From Salinimicrobium tongyeongense (GTDB lineage Bacteria > Bacteroidota > Bacteroidia > Flavobacteriales > Flavobacteriaceae), in assembly GCF_026109735.1 (NCBI RefSeq), contig NZ_CP069620.1:2232001-2296000 (forward strand): a stretch of DNA of 64,000 nucleotides. The letters are read 5' to 3'. Under the pieces are notes generated by a model, which saw only the letters and a list, made by a program, of their open reading frames with translations, did not search any database and was not told the DNA's origin. The translations under genes and the position numbers were made by a program. This document shows, piece by piece, positions 34,090-43,676 of the stretch. Positions within the stretch are counted from its first letter, which is position 1. Every line of letters starts with the position of its first letter.

Positions 34090-34961
34090 GAACCTTTTTT
34101 TTCTTTTTTGTTTTTTTGATCGGCATCACCGGGAACATTTTTGGGCAGGATGCCAATAAGTATCACTATGTGCTTGTACCACAGGAATTTGAATTCCTGA
34201 AGCACCCAAACCAGTACCAGTTAAACGCCCTCACCGCCTTTCTTCTCGAAAAGTACGGTTTTGAGGCCCTTTACGGGGAGAAGACTCCGGCAAATGTGGG
34301 GCTTTGCGACGTGCTCAAAGCCAATGTTCACAATGACTCGGGGATATTTCGTTCAAAACTCTATGTGACCCTCGAAAACTGCCAGGGAGAGGTGTTGTTT
34401 ACTTCAAAAACCGGCACGAGCAGGGAAAAGAATTTCAAAAAATCATATCATGAGGCTTTGAGGGAAGCCTTTACTTCTTTTGAAGGCCTAAAAGAAGGCA
34501 CAGAACTTATAAAAAGCGGGGTTACTGTTGCTGAAAATTCTTCGGAAAATGATCCTGCTGAAGTGGTGATAGATCCTGTGCCTGCGGCCAGAGATCTTCA
34601 GGAAAAACCTTCAGAAGTCATTGTAGACCCTGTGGTTACTTCCGAAGAAATGGAAAAAGCTGCTAAAGCATCCCCGGCAGTTCCTGAAGCAGTTCAGAAA
34701 AACAAAAATTTGCAGTTCGTGAACGGCGCCATTACCTATAAGCTGGTGAAAACACCTACAGGTTACGAGCTTTTCAGGGAAGGCGAGCCGGGTAAATTCG
34801 GAACTTTGCTGAAGTCGGGAGGCGGAGACAACTATTTGTACTCTTCAAAAAACATCTCCGGAAATGCCTTTTTTGACACCCGTGGAAACCTGGTTGTTGA
34901 ATACCTTGAACCTAATTCCCAGCAACTCATTAGCGTAAAATATACGGCGAAAGCTCAATAA
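34086..34961 (+). CDS. Exported protein of unknown function
   Basis: A 291-residue protein with a strong Phe-rich signal peptide (MRTFFFFFVFLIGITGNIFG). The first half holds HYVLVPQEFEFLKHPNQYQL and KLYVTLENCQGEVLFTSKTG, reminiscent of small envelope domains in flavobacteria but not a family I can name. A Pro/Glu/Val-rich linker lies at about 150-215, then a second beta-rich domain (ITYKLVKTPTGYELFREG). ATGA overlap with DUF5723 upstream; the 3' end overlaps the convergent rarA by 7 bases. Confidence 0.75.
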   Translation: MRTFFFFFVFLIGITGNIFGQDANKYHYVLVPQEFEFLKHPNQYQLNALTAFLLEKYGFEALYGEKTPANVGLCDVLKANVHNDSGIFRSKLYVTLENCQGEVLFTSKTGTSREKNFKKSYHEALREAFTSFEGLKEGTELIKSGVTVAENSSENDPAEVVIDPVPAARDLQEKPSEVIVDPVVTSEEMEKAAKASPAVPEAVQKNKNLQFVNGAITYKLVKTPTGYELFREGEPGKFGTLLKSGGGDNYLYSSKNISGNAFFDTRGNLVVEYLEPNSQQLISVKYTAKAQ

Positions 34962-36232
34962 CCGTATTTGCCTTTCCAGCGTTTTTGCAGAAAATCCCTT
35001 TGTGCCTGCTCCCGCTGATTGTTTCCGGGGCGAAAAAAGGTGTGGTTGCTTACTTCCTTCGGAAGAAATTCGGCTGCGGCAAAATTCCCTTCGTAATTAT
35101 GGGCGTATTTATAATCTTCGCCGTAACCAAGGTCTTTCATGAGTTTGGTAGGGGCATTTCTTATGGCCAGCGGCACAGGAAGGTTCCCGGTCTTTTTTAC
35201 CATCGCCTGGGCTTCATTGATCGCCATATATGAGGCGTTTGATTTTGGGGAAGTGGCCAGGTAAATACAGCACTGGCTCAATATGATCCTCGATTCGGGG
35301 TGGCCAATGGTAGAAACCGCCTGGAAGGTATTATTGGCCAGGATCAAAGCCGTGGGGTTTGCATTGCCAATGTCTTCGGAAGCTAAAATGAGTAAACGGC
35401 GGGCAATGAATTTCACATCTTCACCCCCTTCTATCATTCTTGCCAGCCAGTACACGGCCGCATTTGGATCGCTGCCGCGGATGGATTTGATAAATGCCGA
35501 AATGATGTCGTAATGCTGCTCCCCGGTCTTGTCATAAAGCACCGTGTTTTGCTGAACTTTGTTCATCACCATGTCGTTGGTGATCACTACCTTGTCTTCT
35601 TCTTCAGAAGTCACCACGAGCTCAAAAATGTTGAGGAGCTTTCGGGCATCACCGCCGCTAAGCCTTAACAGAGCTTCGGTTTCCTGTAATTCAATTTGTT
35701 TTTTGGAGATGAGCTCATCTTCAGCAATGGCTCTTTTCAGCAGGGCGATAAGATCGTCTTTTGAGAAAGAGTTGAGCACATAAACCTGGCTTCGCGACAG
35801 CAAGGCGGGAATCACTTCAAAACTGGGATTTTCGGTGGTGGCACCAATTAAGGTGATCCAGCCCTTTTCAACTGCACCTAAAAGGGAATCCTGTTGAGAC
35901 TTGCTAAACCTGTGGATCTCGTCAATGAACAGGATGGGATTTTTGGTGGTGAAAAGTCCGTCGCTCTTTTTTGCTTTTTCAATAACTTCCCTTACATCTT
36001 TAACACCGCTGCTAATGGCACTAAGGGTGAAGAAGGGGCGGCCAGATTCGTTCGCAATGATATTTGCCAGGGTAGTTTTGCCCACGCCGGGAGGCCCCCA
36101 AAAGATCATACTGGGTATAATGTCCCTTTTAATTTGCTTGCGCAGGGCAGCTTCGGGACCCACCAGGTGTTGCTGTGATAAATAATCGTCTAATGAAAGC
36201 GGACGTAATCTTTCGGCCAATGGTTTATTCAT
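34955..36232 (-). CDS. rarA: Replication-associated recombination protein A (AAA+ ATPase)
   Basis: Clamp-loader-like AAA+ ATPase (MgsA/RarA) acting at stalled replication forks. The 425 residues show Walker [10 protein letters not shown] at 46-54, Walker [11 protein letters not shown] near 100 and sensor 1 GATTENPSF near 130. The C-terminal tetramerisation region starts around 240 ([22 protein letters not shown]) and PKSNASY lies near 330. N-terminal [14 protein letters not shown] is family-typical. Single gene, convergent with the exported-protein gene. Confidence 0.96.
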   Translation of the reverse strand: MNKPLAERLRPLSLDDYLSQQHLVGPEAALRKQIKRDIIPSMIFWGPPGVGKTTLANIIANESGRPFFTLSAISSGVKDVREVIEKAKKSDGLFTTKNPILFIDEIHRFSKSQQDSLLGAVEKGWITLIGATTENPSFEVIPALLSRSQVYVLNSFSKDDLIALLKRAIAEDELISKKQIELQETEALLRLSGGDARKLLNIFELVVTSEEEDKVVITNDMVMNKVQQNTVLYDKTGEQHYDIISAFIKSIRGSDPNAAVYWLARMIEGGEDVKFIARRLLILASEDIGNANPTALILANNTFQAVSTIGHPESRIILSQCCIYLATSPKSNASYMAINEAQAMVKKTGNLPVPLAIRNAPTKLMKDLGYGEDYKYAHNYEGNFAAAEFLPKEVSNHTFFRPGNNQREQAQRDFLQKRWKGKYGY

Positions 36233-36336
36233 GAGGTAAAAATAGTAAATTGACTACTCTTGCAGAAAACGGAAGAGCTTTAAGTTTTCTTAATGACGAA
36301 CTGGCAGAAGGAAGAAGGTGTGCAAGAATGAGGCGT

Positions 36337-36353
36337 CAAAAATGTCATTTTTG
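36337..36353. repeat. Dispersed palindrome CAAAAATGTCATTTTTG (perfect)
   Basis: Perfect 8-base arms around a central T, in the 175-base gap between rarA and the rhomboid gene; preceded by GCGT and followed by GGAGG. Confidence 0.7.
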
Positions 36354-36407
36354 GGAGGTTTTACAAGCCTCGTTTTTAATGGTCAGCTTTTTGTAATGTG
36401 CTAAGCC

Positions 36408-37157
36408 ATGAAGGCGGAAAAATCGGGAAATACAGATCCTTTTATATTTACTACAGGGGTGGTAGGTTACCCTTTGTTGTTTGTGCTGGCTATCTGGATC
36501 GTGTTTTGGATGGAAATACGCTTTGGCTGGGACTTCACCAGCTTCGGGATCTATCCCCGGAGCCTTGAAGGGCTAAGAGGCATAGTTTTTTCACCTTTTA
36601 TACACAGTGGGATAAAACATTTGTTTCACAATACAGTTCCGCTGTTCGTGCTTAGTCTTTCCCTCTTTTATTTTTACCGGAAATTAAGCTGGAAAATCCT
36701 TTTTTTAGGGCTCCTGCTGTCGGGGTTCCTTACCTGGCTCATTGGGAGGCCGGCCTTTCACATCGGGGCTTCAGGAATGATCTATGTATTGGCAGGATTT
36801 TTATTCTTTAAAGGAATTTTTTCGAGATATTTCAGACTGGTAGCGCTTTCCCTGATCGTGGTTTTTCTTTACGGCGGATTGTTGTGGTACATTACACCCA
36901 TTGATCCCAAAATTTCCTGGGAAGGTCACCTGGCAGGACTTCTTTCAGGATTGATCTTTGCGCTCATTTACAGGCAGAATATTGCCCGTGCCCCAAAATA
37001 CGAGTGGGAAAAGGAAACTTACAGGGAAGAGGAAGACCCTTTTATGCGGCATTTTGATGAAAACGGAAACTTCATTGAAAACCCTGATGTGGAAGACGAT
37101 CCACTTTATGTTTACCACTACAAACGGGAAGAAAAAGACCGGCCAAAGGAAGAATAG
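36408..37157 (+). CDS. Rhomboid family intramembrane serine protease
   Basis: A 249-residue membrane protease with about six helices. The catalytic pair is visible: Ser122 in HIGASGMIY and His174 in WEGHLAGLLSG. The oxyanion region HLFHN with Asn75 is also present. The last 50 residues are a charged cytoplasmic tail. Substrate unknown. Ends 6 bases before the convergent rlmB stop. Confidence 0.92.
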   Translation: MKAEKSGNTDPFIFTTGVVGYPLLFVLAIWIVFWMEIRFGWDFTSFGIYPRSLEGLRGIVFSPFIHSGIKHLFHNTVPLFVLSLSLFYFYRKLSWKILFLGLLLSGFLTWLIGRPAFHIGASGMIYVLAGFLFFKGIFSRYFRLVALSLIVVFLYGGLLWYITPIDPKISWEGHLAGLLSGLIFALIYRQNIARAPKYEWEKETYREEEDPFMRHFDENGNFIENPDVEDDPLYVYHYKREEKDRPKEE

Positions 37158-37163
37158 ACTTCG

Positions 37164-37901
37164 CTAATCCAGTCTCTGCCGCATCACCTCATAAAGAAAA
37201 GCACCGCAGGCTACAGATACATTTAAACTGCCAATACTGCCCTGCATGGGGAGTTTGGCTTTGTCGTCAACCAGCTTGAGCACAGATTCAGAAATACCCT
37301 TACCTTCATTTCCCATTACCAGGGCGGTTGGTTCTTTAAAATCTACAGAATACAGCAGTTTATCTGTCTTTTCTGTGGCAGCCACCACTTTAATACCCGA
37401 GCCCTGCATGTAGAAAATGGCATCTTTGATATGGTCTACCTTTATAAGCGGAATCTTAAAGATCGCCCCGGCAGAGGTTTTCACCGTATCGGCTGTAACC
37501 GGAGCACCCCCTTTTTTCTGAATTATGATCGCGTTCACACCGCAACATTCGGCAGTTCTTATAATCGCACCAAAATTGCGCACATCATCAACCTGGTCGA
37601 GTAGGAGGAAGAGGGGAGCAGCCTCCTGCTGAAGTGCTTTTTCAACTTCAGAAGCCAAATCGGCGAATTGCACGGGAGAGATCTTTGCCACAACACCCTG
37701 GTGGTTTCCTTTTACCAGTCGGTTTAATTTTTCTACCGGCACGTAAGAAATATTGTAGTCGCCAGATTTGGTCTTTTGCTGTAACTCCTGGAATAACTGT
37801 CCGCTAAGGCCTTTTTGAACAAAGATCTTATCTATGGTCTCATTATTCTGAATGGCTTCAATAACGGCCCTAATTCCAAAAATGGTGGTTGTATCTTTCA
37901 T
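37164..37901 (-). CDS. rlmB: 23S rRNA (guanosine-2'-O)-methyltransferase RlmB
   Basis: SpoU/TrmH-family methyltransferase of 245 residues that modifies G2251-type positions in the peptidyl-transferase region. The N-terminal TTIFGIRAVIEAI is the substrate-binding domain. The knotted SPOUT core shows LLLDQVDDVRNFGAIIRTAE near 95, ALVMGNEGKGIS near 195 and the last motif LPMQGSIGSLNVSVACGAFLYE. A TATCTTTG box stands at 37906-37913, only 4 bases before the ATG, which suggests a very short or absent leader. Confidence 0.94.
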   Translation of the reverse strand: MKDTTTIFGIRAVIEAIQNNETIDKIFVQKGLSGQLFQELQQKTKSGDYNISYVPVEKLNRLVKGNHQGVVAKISPVQFADLASEVEKALQQEAAPLFLLLDQVDDVRNFGAIIRTAECCGVNAIIIQKKGGAPVTADTVKTSAGAIFKIPLIKVDHIKDAIFYMQGSGIKVVAATEKTDKLLYSVDFKEPTALVMGNEGKGISESVLKLVDDKAKLPMQGSIGSLNVSVACGAFLYEVMRQRLD

Positions 37902-37905
37902 ACTG

Positions 37906-37913
37906 CAAAGATA
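37906..37913 (-). promoter_or_regulatory. -7 box abutting the rlmB start
   Basis: TATCTTTG on the minus strand, then CAGT and ATG. If used, transcription would begin at or within a few bases of the start codon. No good -33 TTG is seen. Confidence 0.4.
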
Positions 37914-37953
37914 GAGATAATTGAATGGCTGCGGCGGACTCTTAAAAATTACT

Positions 37954-39702
37954 TCATTCCCGAGCCTGAACTGAAAAAACCTTTTTTACAGAAACAGGTT
38001 CTCCCGAATTTGTAAAACCTTCCAGGTGAATTTCATAGTTCCCGGGAACATCGGAAGTGAAGAATTCAATAACTTCTTCGGAAGCATCTATTTCTACTGA
38101 AGGTTTCCACAGAAGTTGAGTCCTTAGATCTGGAATCCTTGACAGCGGGTTACCTGAAGAAGCGGCATAAGATTGCTTAAAGTAATTCTTGCCGGCTTCA
38201 GGAAGTTTCATTGCCACTCTTTTGATGTAATCCTGGTTTAAAGATTCAGAAAAATTTCCCTCAATAGTTTCAACATCAACAATTCCGGAGAAAATATGAG
38301 AGCCCAAAAAGAAGTTATCCCTCAGGATCTTTATGCTTTTCACGTATTTAGCCGGGTAGTTGATCAAGAGATCGTGATCTTGCACCATAGCGCCGTCTAC
38401 TATAAGCAAAGCCGGAAGATAAAAATTTGTTGCGCCGTCTGTCTGGTTGATGACGAACTCAGATCCGTCTTTGCCCTTTGCCAGGTGGGCAAACATGACA
38501 ATTTCAACCATGGTTTCTTTTATAGTGGGAAACCGGGTGTAATCATCGAGATTATAAACAGTTGGTTCCTGAGAGTAAAAAGGTTCTTTTTCAGCTAGAA
38601 TTTTTAATGTGTCGGGTTTAACGCTGTAATAGGCATTTTCAATCTGAACCTGTACGCTGCGGTCAAGAATATTCTCTTTCATGGCAGGGGTTATCCTGAA
38701 GTTTGCGAACTCCAGTTCAGGAGCATTGATTTGAGGTAAGGGGTCGAGCCGTATCTCGTAATTTTCGGCTTCACCTCCCAAAATCTGCATCAAAGCTTCG
38801 GGGGTGTCGTAGGCTTCATCTAAATTGAGATAGAATTTTCCCTGCTTGTTTGTAGTTGCGATCTTGAGAATGTAATCTTTACCCGGAAGGGAGAAAGCCA
38901 GTTTCTTACCGGCTAAATTGCGGGCTGCATCCGGCGTATTTGCCACAATTCGGCCAGAGATGAGGTTTCCACGGGCTTCAGGAAGAAAGACCGAATCTGT
39001 ATTTTGACGTGCGGCAGGAAAGGAAAGGTCAAAATCTTCAGCAGTAAATTTCTTCGGAATAGAAATGCTGTCTCTTTTTCTAACGGAAAGAGAATACTCA
39101 CCGGCAACTCCTTCGAGCTTTAGAGCTACTTTCTCTCTCCTGTCAAAAATGGCATTTTTCAGTATGATTTTCACAGGATTCTTGCTGTCTGTAACAGGAG
39201 TTTCAGTTGATTCAAAATTTTGAAAAATGGGCAGATTTCCTTCAGAAGTTGACAAAATAGCCGAAGAATCGCCACGGTAAGGGTTAATTATCGCAATATC
39301 CCCGGCAAAATACGACTTGTAATTCCTCATCCAGTTTGAATAGCTCAATAATTTGTAATTTCCGGAAGGTACCGTGGTGGGAATAAAGAAATCTCCCTGT
39401 GCCTGGCCATTTTTCAGCAAAAGTTTATGCTTAAAAATGCTATTTCCATCTTCGCTTATTAATTCTACATAAGCAACTTTGCTTATTTCGCTGAATTCTT
39501 CTGTATCCTTTTCAAGAGTGTAGAGCTTGTAGTACAGATATTCTCCCGGAAAAAGCAACGAAGAATTGTAATGGACAAAGATCTTTTCCTGCGGAACTTT
39601 TTCGAGCAGTGCAGCTCCGGCTGAACTATCTACTGCCTGCGCAGAAAAATGCAGCGGGAGAAAGAAACAGGTAAGTGTGAAAAAAAGGTATTTCATGTTC
39701 AT
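37954..39702 (-). CDS. Exported MG2/TonB-plug-like protein of unknown function
   Basis: About 582 residues with a signal peptide (MKYLFFTLTCFFLPLHFSAQ). The N-terminal part resembles macroglobulin-like beta domains (VPQEKIFVHYNSSLLFPGEYLYYKLYT, FIPTTVPSGNYKLLSYSNWMRNY). Near 440-490 there is a plug-like stretch, LLIVDGAMVQDHDLLINYPAKYVKSIKIL, as in TonB-dependent receptor plugs but with no barrel after it. The track frame starts at 39741, but ATG at 39702, one base after the DUF4249 stop, gives a proper signal peptide; 39696 is an alternative. Last gene of the DUF4249 operon. A palindrome copy lies inside. Confidence 0.75.
   Translation of the reverse strand: MNMKYLFFTLTCFFLPLHFSAQAVDSSAGAALLEKVPQEKIFVHYNSSLLFPGEYLYYKLYTLEKDTEEFSEISKVAYVELISEDGNSIFKHKLLLKNGQAQGDFFIPTTVPSGNYKLLSYSNWMRNYKSYFAGDIAIINPYRGDSSAILSTSEGNLPIFQNFESTETPVTDSKNPVKIILKNAIFDRREKVALKLEGVAGEYSLSVRKRDSISIPKKFTAEDFDLSFPAARQNTDSVFLPEARGNLISGRIVANTPDAARNLAGKKLAFSLPGKDYILKIATTNKQGKFYLNLDEAYDTPEALMQILGGEAENYEIRLDPLPQINAPELEFANFRITPAMKENILDRSVQVQIENAYYSVKPDTLKILAEKEPFYSQEPTVYNLDDYTRFPTIKETMVEIVMFAHLAKGKDGSEFVINQTDGATNFYLPALLIVDGAMVQDHDLLINYPAKYVKSIKILRDNFFLGSHIFSGIVDVETIEGNFSESLNQDYIKRVAMKLPEAGKNYFKQSYAASSGNPLSRIPDLRTQLLWKPSVEIDASEEVIEFFTSDVPGNYEIHLEGFTNSGEPVSVKKVFSVQARE
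39144..39160. repeat. Dispersed palindrome, one mismatch
   Basis: CAAAAATGGCATTTTTC, preceded by CTGT, within the exported MG2/plug-like gene; the minus strand encodes KNAIF. Confidence 0.6.
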
Positions 39703-39703
39703 T

Positions 39704-40900
39704 TTATTCAGTCCAAAAATCGGGTGCCTGGTTGGTGCCATAAACGGTGCAGTCTACACATTCGGTGGAAATAACTCTCATGGGGCCTTCGCCTAATTCC
39801 CCCGGAACAGGTGCTCCGGCCATGCTGTAATATCGAACTGTTCCGCCTTTGATCATACCAATTGGGGTGTCAAAGTTCTCTCCCGGCCTAAATATTAAAC
39901 AAGATTCTGGAAATTGTGGTCGGCGTTCATCAAATGCAAAGAAATCATGGTAGTTGAAATATACCCTTTTTGAAGAGGTAGAGGAGAGGGTGAAGAAGCC
40001 TATAACTTTCTCGTTTTCATTAGCAGCCCGAATATTACCACTTACAAAACCCGGCTGGGTGGGGCTTAAAACACTTCCTGAACCCGAGATTTTTTTAAGT
40101 GTGGAATAATAAGAAAAAGCCTCGGGGGTTAAAGAATACTGTTTCACCAAAATGCTGTAACGCTGGGCCAGTACAGGGTTTTTTGCATCTATAAAGCGCA
40201 CCACAAATGATTTGAGCTCATTGTCGCTAAGGGAGCTAGTGTTTGAGAGAATGATGTCATTTGATGGCACCGTGTTGTAACATACGGTTTCCTGGCGGGT
40301 ATTTGGAACAACGCTCCAGTTGTTTCCTTCAAACTTTATGGTGTTGCGCACCGTATATGGAGAGACAATTTTATAAGTTTCTTCATACTCGTATAACGCG
40401 TACCTGGAGGCTGATGAGGAATACTCACTGTCTACCATTAATGCAACTCCATCTTCTCCCTGGTAAAAGCCGCGTTCGGCATAAAGATTATCGATTTGAG
40501 CTCCCGGGATCAAAGCGGCGGAATCTGAAATATAAGAGTTTCCGTCACGGGTTTCAATTTGCAGCTGGTAAGTGTGTTGTGGCCGGGCAGCAAATTGGGT
40601 ACTGGAAAGATAGATTCCCGGAGTATCTGATTCGTAGAACCGGAATTGAGTACCTGTATCATCGGTTATGGTAACAACTGCATTTGTTTCTGCAGCAGGT
40701 ATTTGCTTTTCGAGTTCGTAGGTGCGTGTGAGCCTGACTTCCTGGGTTTTGACTTCATCGGTGATCAAAGCTTCTACCACGAGAAGGTTCTCGAAAGTTT
40801 CCGTTTCAAATTCATAAGGCTCCACACAGCTGTTTATGACCATTGCAGAAACGAGCAAAAGAAGTTGGCGAATGACAGATTTAATGTTGATACAGTTCAT
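39704..40900 (-). CDS. DUF4249 lipoprotein
   Basis: A 398-residue envelope protein with a lipobox at VINSC (Cys about 25). It follows the DUF4249 pattern: an early LVVEALITDE, a beta-sandwich section with TYELEKQIP and ATITD-like strands, and a C-terminal CVDCT near the end. DUF4249 proteins are encoded next to TonB-dependent receptors and probably act as surface partners in uptake, similar in position to SusD. It is 12 bases from the receptor and 1 base from the next gene. Confidence 0.88.
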   Translation of the reverse strand: MNCINIKSVIRQLLLLVSAMVINSCVEPYEFETETFENLLVVEALITDEVKTQEVRLTRTYELEKQIPAAETNAVVTITDDTGTQFRFYESDTPGIYLSSTQFAARPQHTYQLQIETRDGNSYISDSAALIPGAQIDNLYAERGFYQGEDGVALMVDSEYSSSASRYALYEYEETYKIVSPYTVRNTIKFEGNNWSVVPNTRQETVCYNTVPSNDIILSNTSSLSDNELKSFVVRFIDAKNPVLAQRYSILVKQYSLTPEAFSYYSTLKKISGSGSVLSPTQPGFVSGNIRAANENEKVIGFFTLSSTSSKRVYFNYHDFFAFDERRPQFPESCLIFRPGENFDTPIGMIKGGTVRYYSMAGAPVPGELGEGPMRVISTECVDCTVYGTNQAPDFWTE

Positions 40901-40912
40901 ATTCTCTCCGCT

Positions 40913-43675
40913 TTAAAATCTGAAATTATAGGTGATGGTAGGTACAGGAATTGAAAAAATGGAGCTTTTGTAAGCTTTGACTTCTCCTTCTTCAGTCACA
41001 AAAAATACTGAATACGGATTATTTCTTCCCAGGACGTTGTAAACTGAAATATTCCAGAAACTGTGAGCAAATTTCTTGATCTTGTGATTTCCTTCTACGT
41101 TAAAACTGAGGTCAAGGCGGTAGTAATCTGGAATCCGGAATTTGTTGCGGTCGCTGTAAAGCACGTATTCAATTCCATTTTGATAGTATTTCCCGGTGGG
41201 GAAGGTGACGGGGCGCCCGGTTTGATATACAAAATTGGCTGAGAAACTGAAGCGATGGGTCAATTTATAATTAGCTACCAGGCTTAGATCATGGGGTTTA
41301 TCGTAATTGGCCGGAAAATACTCACCATTATTTACCTGCTGTTCATTAAAAGCTCCATCGAGTTTTAGTTCAGATTTAGAGTAGGTGTAGCCCAGCCATC
41401 CGTTCAAACGGCCTTCGGTTTTTTTCAGAAGAAATTCGGCTCCAAAAGAGCGGCCTTCTCCCTGTAAAACTTCAGTTTCAATGTTTTCATTCAGAAAAAG
41501 CTGCGCTCCTACTTTGTAATCCAGGATATTATCAGATTCTTTGTAGTAGCCTTCCACACTCACTTCATACATATTGTTGTTGAAGTTCTTGTAAAGCCCT
41601 AAAGAATATTGGTTGGCACGTTGGGGTTTTATGTTTTTATCGGTGAGCTTGTAAGTATCTGTAGGCGAAACCGTCGTGTTGTTGGAAAGGGTATGAATAT
41701 ACTGGTAAGCATTGTTGTAGCTAAGCTTTAAAGAGAGATCGGGAAGCAGAAGGTATCTTGCCGAGAGGCGTACTTCGGGTCCGCCGTAAGTTTCCATTAC
41801 TTCATTTTTTCCGTAGTGAATGGTATCTATTACTGTAGCTTCAGATTTTGGCAGGCCTTCTTCATATACTTTCTGGTTCTTTTCACCAAGTGCGGCATAA
41901 TGAGAATAGCGAAGGCCGCCGCTAAGAAGCAGTTTGTTATTAACCGTGAAGTTATCGGCCAGATAAATAGCCGATTCCAGGCCTTTTTCCTTCGGAATTT
42001 CAAAAGGTTCAATAATAGACCCACTTCCCACAGGCTCTATTTTACCAGGGTGCACATTATAGAGTTTGGTTGAAATTCCATAATCAAATTTATGAGCAGC
42101 ATTATGAAGGTACCTCATGTTGAGCTTAACTTCAGTTTCATTTATTTTATAGCCTGATGTAAAGTTATTGTTGTATTCGCTTTCGTAATCTATATCAAAG
42201 TTATAGTGGCTGTTGGTAAGAATAAGGCTGCCGTCATTTTTGTCATTAAACTTATGATTGAGCTTCATGGAGAACAGTAAATTCTGATAGTTAAAGAGCG
42301 AATCAGAAGTGATGCTATAGTTATCACGGCTAAAGTAGCCAGTGGCTTTAAAATTAGTTTTGTCACTAAATTTATGATTGTACTTTGCTATGACATCATA
42401 AAAGGAAGCTTCGCTGTCTTTCAAAGATTCGTCATCCAGGTTCTTTAAAATCCAGTCTGAATAGGTACTTCTTCCGCCAAGGAGAAGTCCCGATTTCTCT
42501 TTAATCACTGGGATTTCGAGAGCTACATTGCTGGTTACGGGCCCCACCGAAACCTCCCCCGCGAATTTCTGGGTATTAGCATCTTTCGAGGTGATGTCGA
42601 ACACAGAAGAAAGTCTGCCACCAAACCGTGCCGGAATGTTTCCTTTGTAGATGGTCATATCTCCAGTGGTAAAAGGATTTACGGCAGAAAAGATTCCGAA
42701 GAAATGTGCAGGATTGTAAAGCACTGCATCATCAATCAGGATGAGGTTTTGATCGGTTTTGCCGCCTCGCACATTAAAGCCGGCAGACCCCTCACCCGTA
42801 GTGGAAATTCCCGGAAGAGTAACAGCTACTTTCATAACATCCCTTTCTCCCAGTACCAGGGGAATATTTTTGATTTCACTTATGTCAATATCTTCTGTCC
42901 CGCCAATGGCATCTTCTACATTCTCGGCCTGGTTAGAATCTACCAGTACTTCTCCCAGCAGCTCATAATCTTCCTTAAGGTTTAAATTGTACGTGCCGTC
43001 GCTAAAGATGACCAGCCGGGTCACCACGTCTTCATTTCCCAAAGATCTGGTTTCCAAAAGATGCTCTCCTGCGGGCAATCTCAGGTTATAATTACCATTG
43101 ATATCGGTTACGGTTCCTATAGTCGTTCCCTGAACAATGATAGATAGATTGGAAATAGGTTCTCCAGTCTGCTGATTTGTTGCCTGCCCAGTCAAATTGA
43201 AAAACCCGGTGCCTGAAGTCTGGGTTTCTTTACCTATAAATATTGTCTTACTTGTTGCCTTGGGACTCTTGTTTTGAGTGTAGAAAACAGGATTATATTC
43301 TTTCGTCTCTTTTGGCCTTTCAGCAGCTATTTTTGAGGTGTCGGGGAAGAACCCCTGAGGTAACTGATCATATATGATGTTACTTTTTGTAATGACCACT
43401 CTGTTATTGTCTAAAAAATAGTAATTGAGAAGAGTCTGTTCAAGTAGCTTTTCTAAGACTTCAGATACGGTGATTTCGTTGTAGTTGGCCGTTACCTGTG
43501 TGCCTTTTACCCAGTCTTCAACATAAAAAAAGTGTAAGCCTGTTTGCTGTTCTATTTCGCCAAGAACCTGTTCTAAGGTAGTTTGTTCTAAAGAGAGGGA
43601 TACTTTAGGAGCTTTCTCCTGAGCCGTGAGGTACTGCAGAGAGAAAAGTATTAGCAGGGTAACAAAATTCTTCAA
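40913..43675 (-). CDS. TonB-dependent receptor with STN and carboxypeptidase-like domains
   Basis: Outer membrane uptake channel of 920 residues. After a signal peptide (to SLQYLTAQ) comes a secretin/TonB N-terminal (STN) domain at about 25-95 (TTLEQVLGEIEQQTGLHFFY), a regulatory-like beta domain at about 160-240 (GQATNQQTGEPISNLSI), a plug at about 255-370 (FNVRGGKTDQNLILIDDAVLYN, then GNIPARFGGRLSS), and a barrel ending ITYNFRF. An STN domain usually signals to an anti-sigma/sigma pair, but none is adjacent. Substrate unknown. Part of a four-gene operon, followed by the DUF4249 lipoprotein. Confidence 0.93.
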   Translation of the reverse strand: MKNFVTLLILFSLQYLTAQEKAPKVSLSLEQTTLEQVLGEIEQQTGLHFFYVEDWVKGTQVTANYNEITVSEVLEKLLEQTLLNYYFLDNNRVVITKSNIIYDQLPQGFFPDTSKIAAERPKETKEYNPVFYTQNKSPKATSKTIFIGKETQTSGTGFFNLTGQATNQQTGEPISNLSIIVQGTTIGTVTDINGNYNLRLPAGEHLLETRSLGNEDVVTRLVIFSDGTYNLNLKEDYELLGEVLVDSNQAENVEDAIGGTEDIDISEIKNIPLVLGERDVMKVAVTLPGISTTGEGSAGFNVRGGKTDQNLILIDDAVLYNPAHFFGIFSAVNPFTTGDMTIYKGNIPARFGGRLSSVFDITSKDANTQKFAGEVSVGPVTSNVALEIPVIKEKSGLLLGGRSTYSDWILKNLDDESLKDSEASFYDVIAKYNHKFSDKTNFKATGYFSRDNYSITSDSLFNYQNLLFSMKLNHKFNDKNDGSLILTNSHYNFDIDYESEYNNNFTSGYKINETEVKLNMRYLHNAAHKFDYGISTKLYNVHPGKIEPVGSGSIIEPFEIPKEKGLESAIYLADNFTVNNKLLLSGGLRYSHYAALGEKNQKVYEEGLPKSEATVIDTIHYGKNEVMETYGGPEVRLSARYLLLPDLSLKLSYNNAYQYIHTLSNNTTVSPTDTYKLTDKNIKPQRANQYSLGLYKNFNNNMYEVSVEGYYKESDNILDYKVGAQLFLNENIETEVLQGEGRSFGAEFLLKKTEGRLNGWLGYTYSKSELKLDGAFNEQQVNNGEYFPANYDKPHDLSLVANYKLTHRFSFSANFVYQTGRPVTFPTGKYYQNGIEYVLYSDRNKFRIPDYYRLDLSFNVEGNHKIKKFAHSFWNISVYNVLGRNNPYSVFFVTEEGEVKAYKSSIFSIPVPTITYNFRF

Positions 43676-43676
43676 A

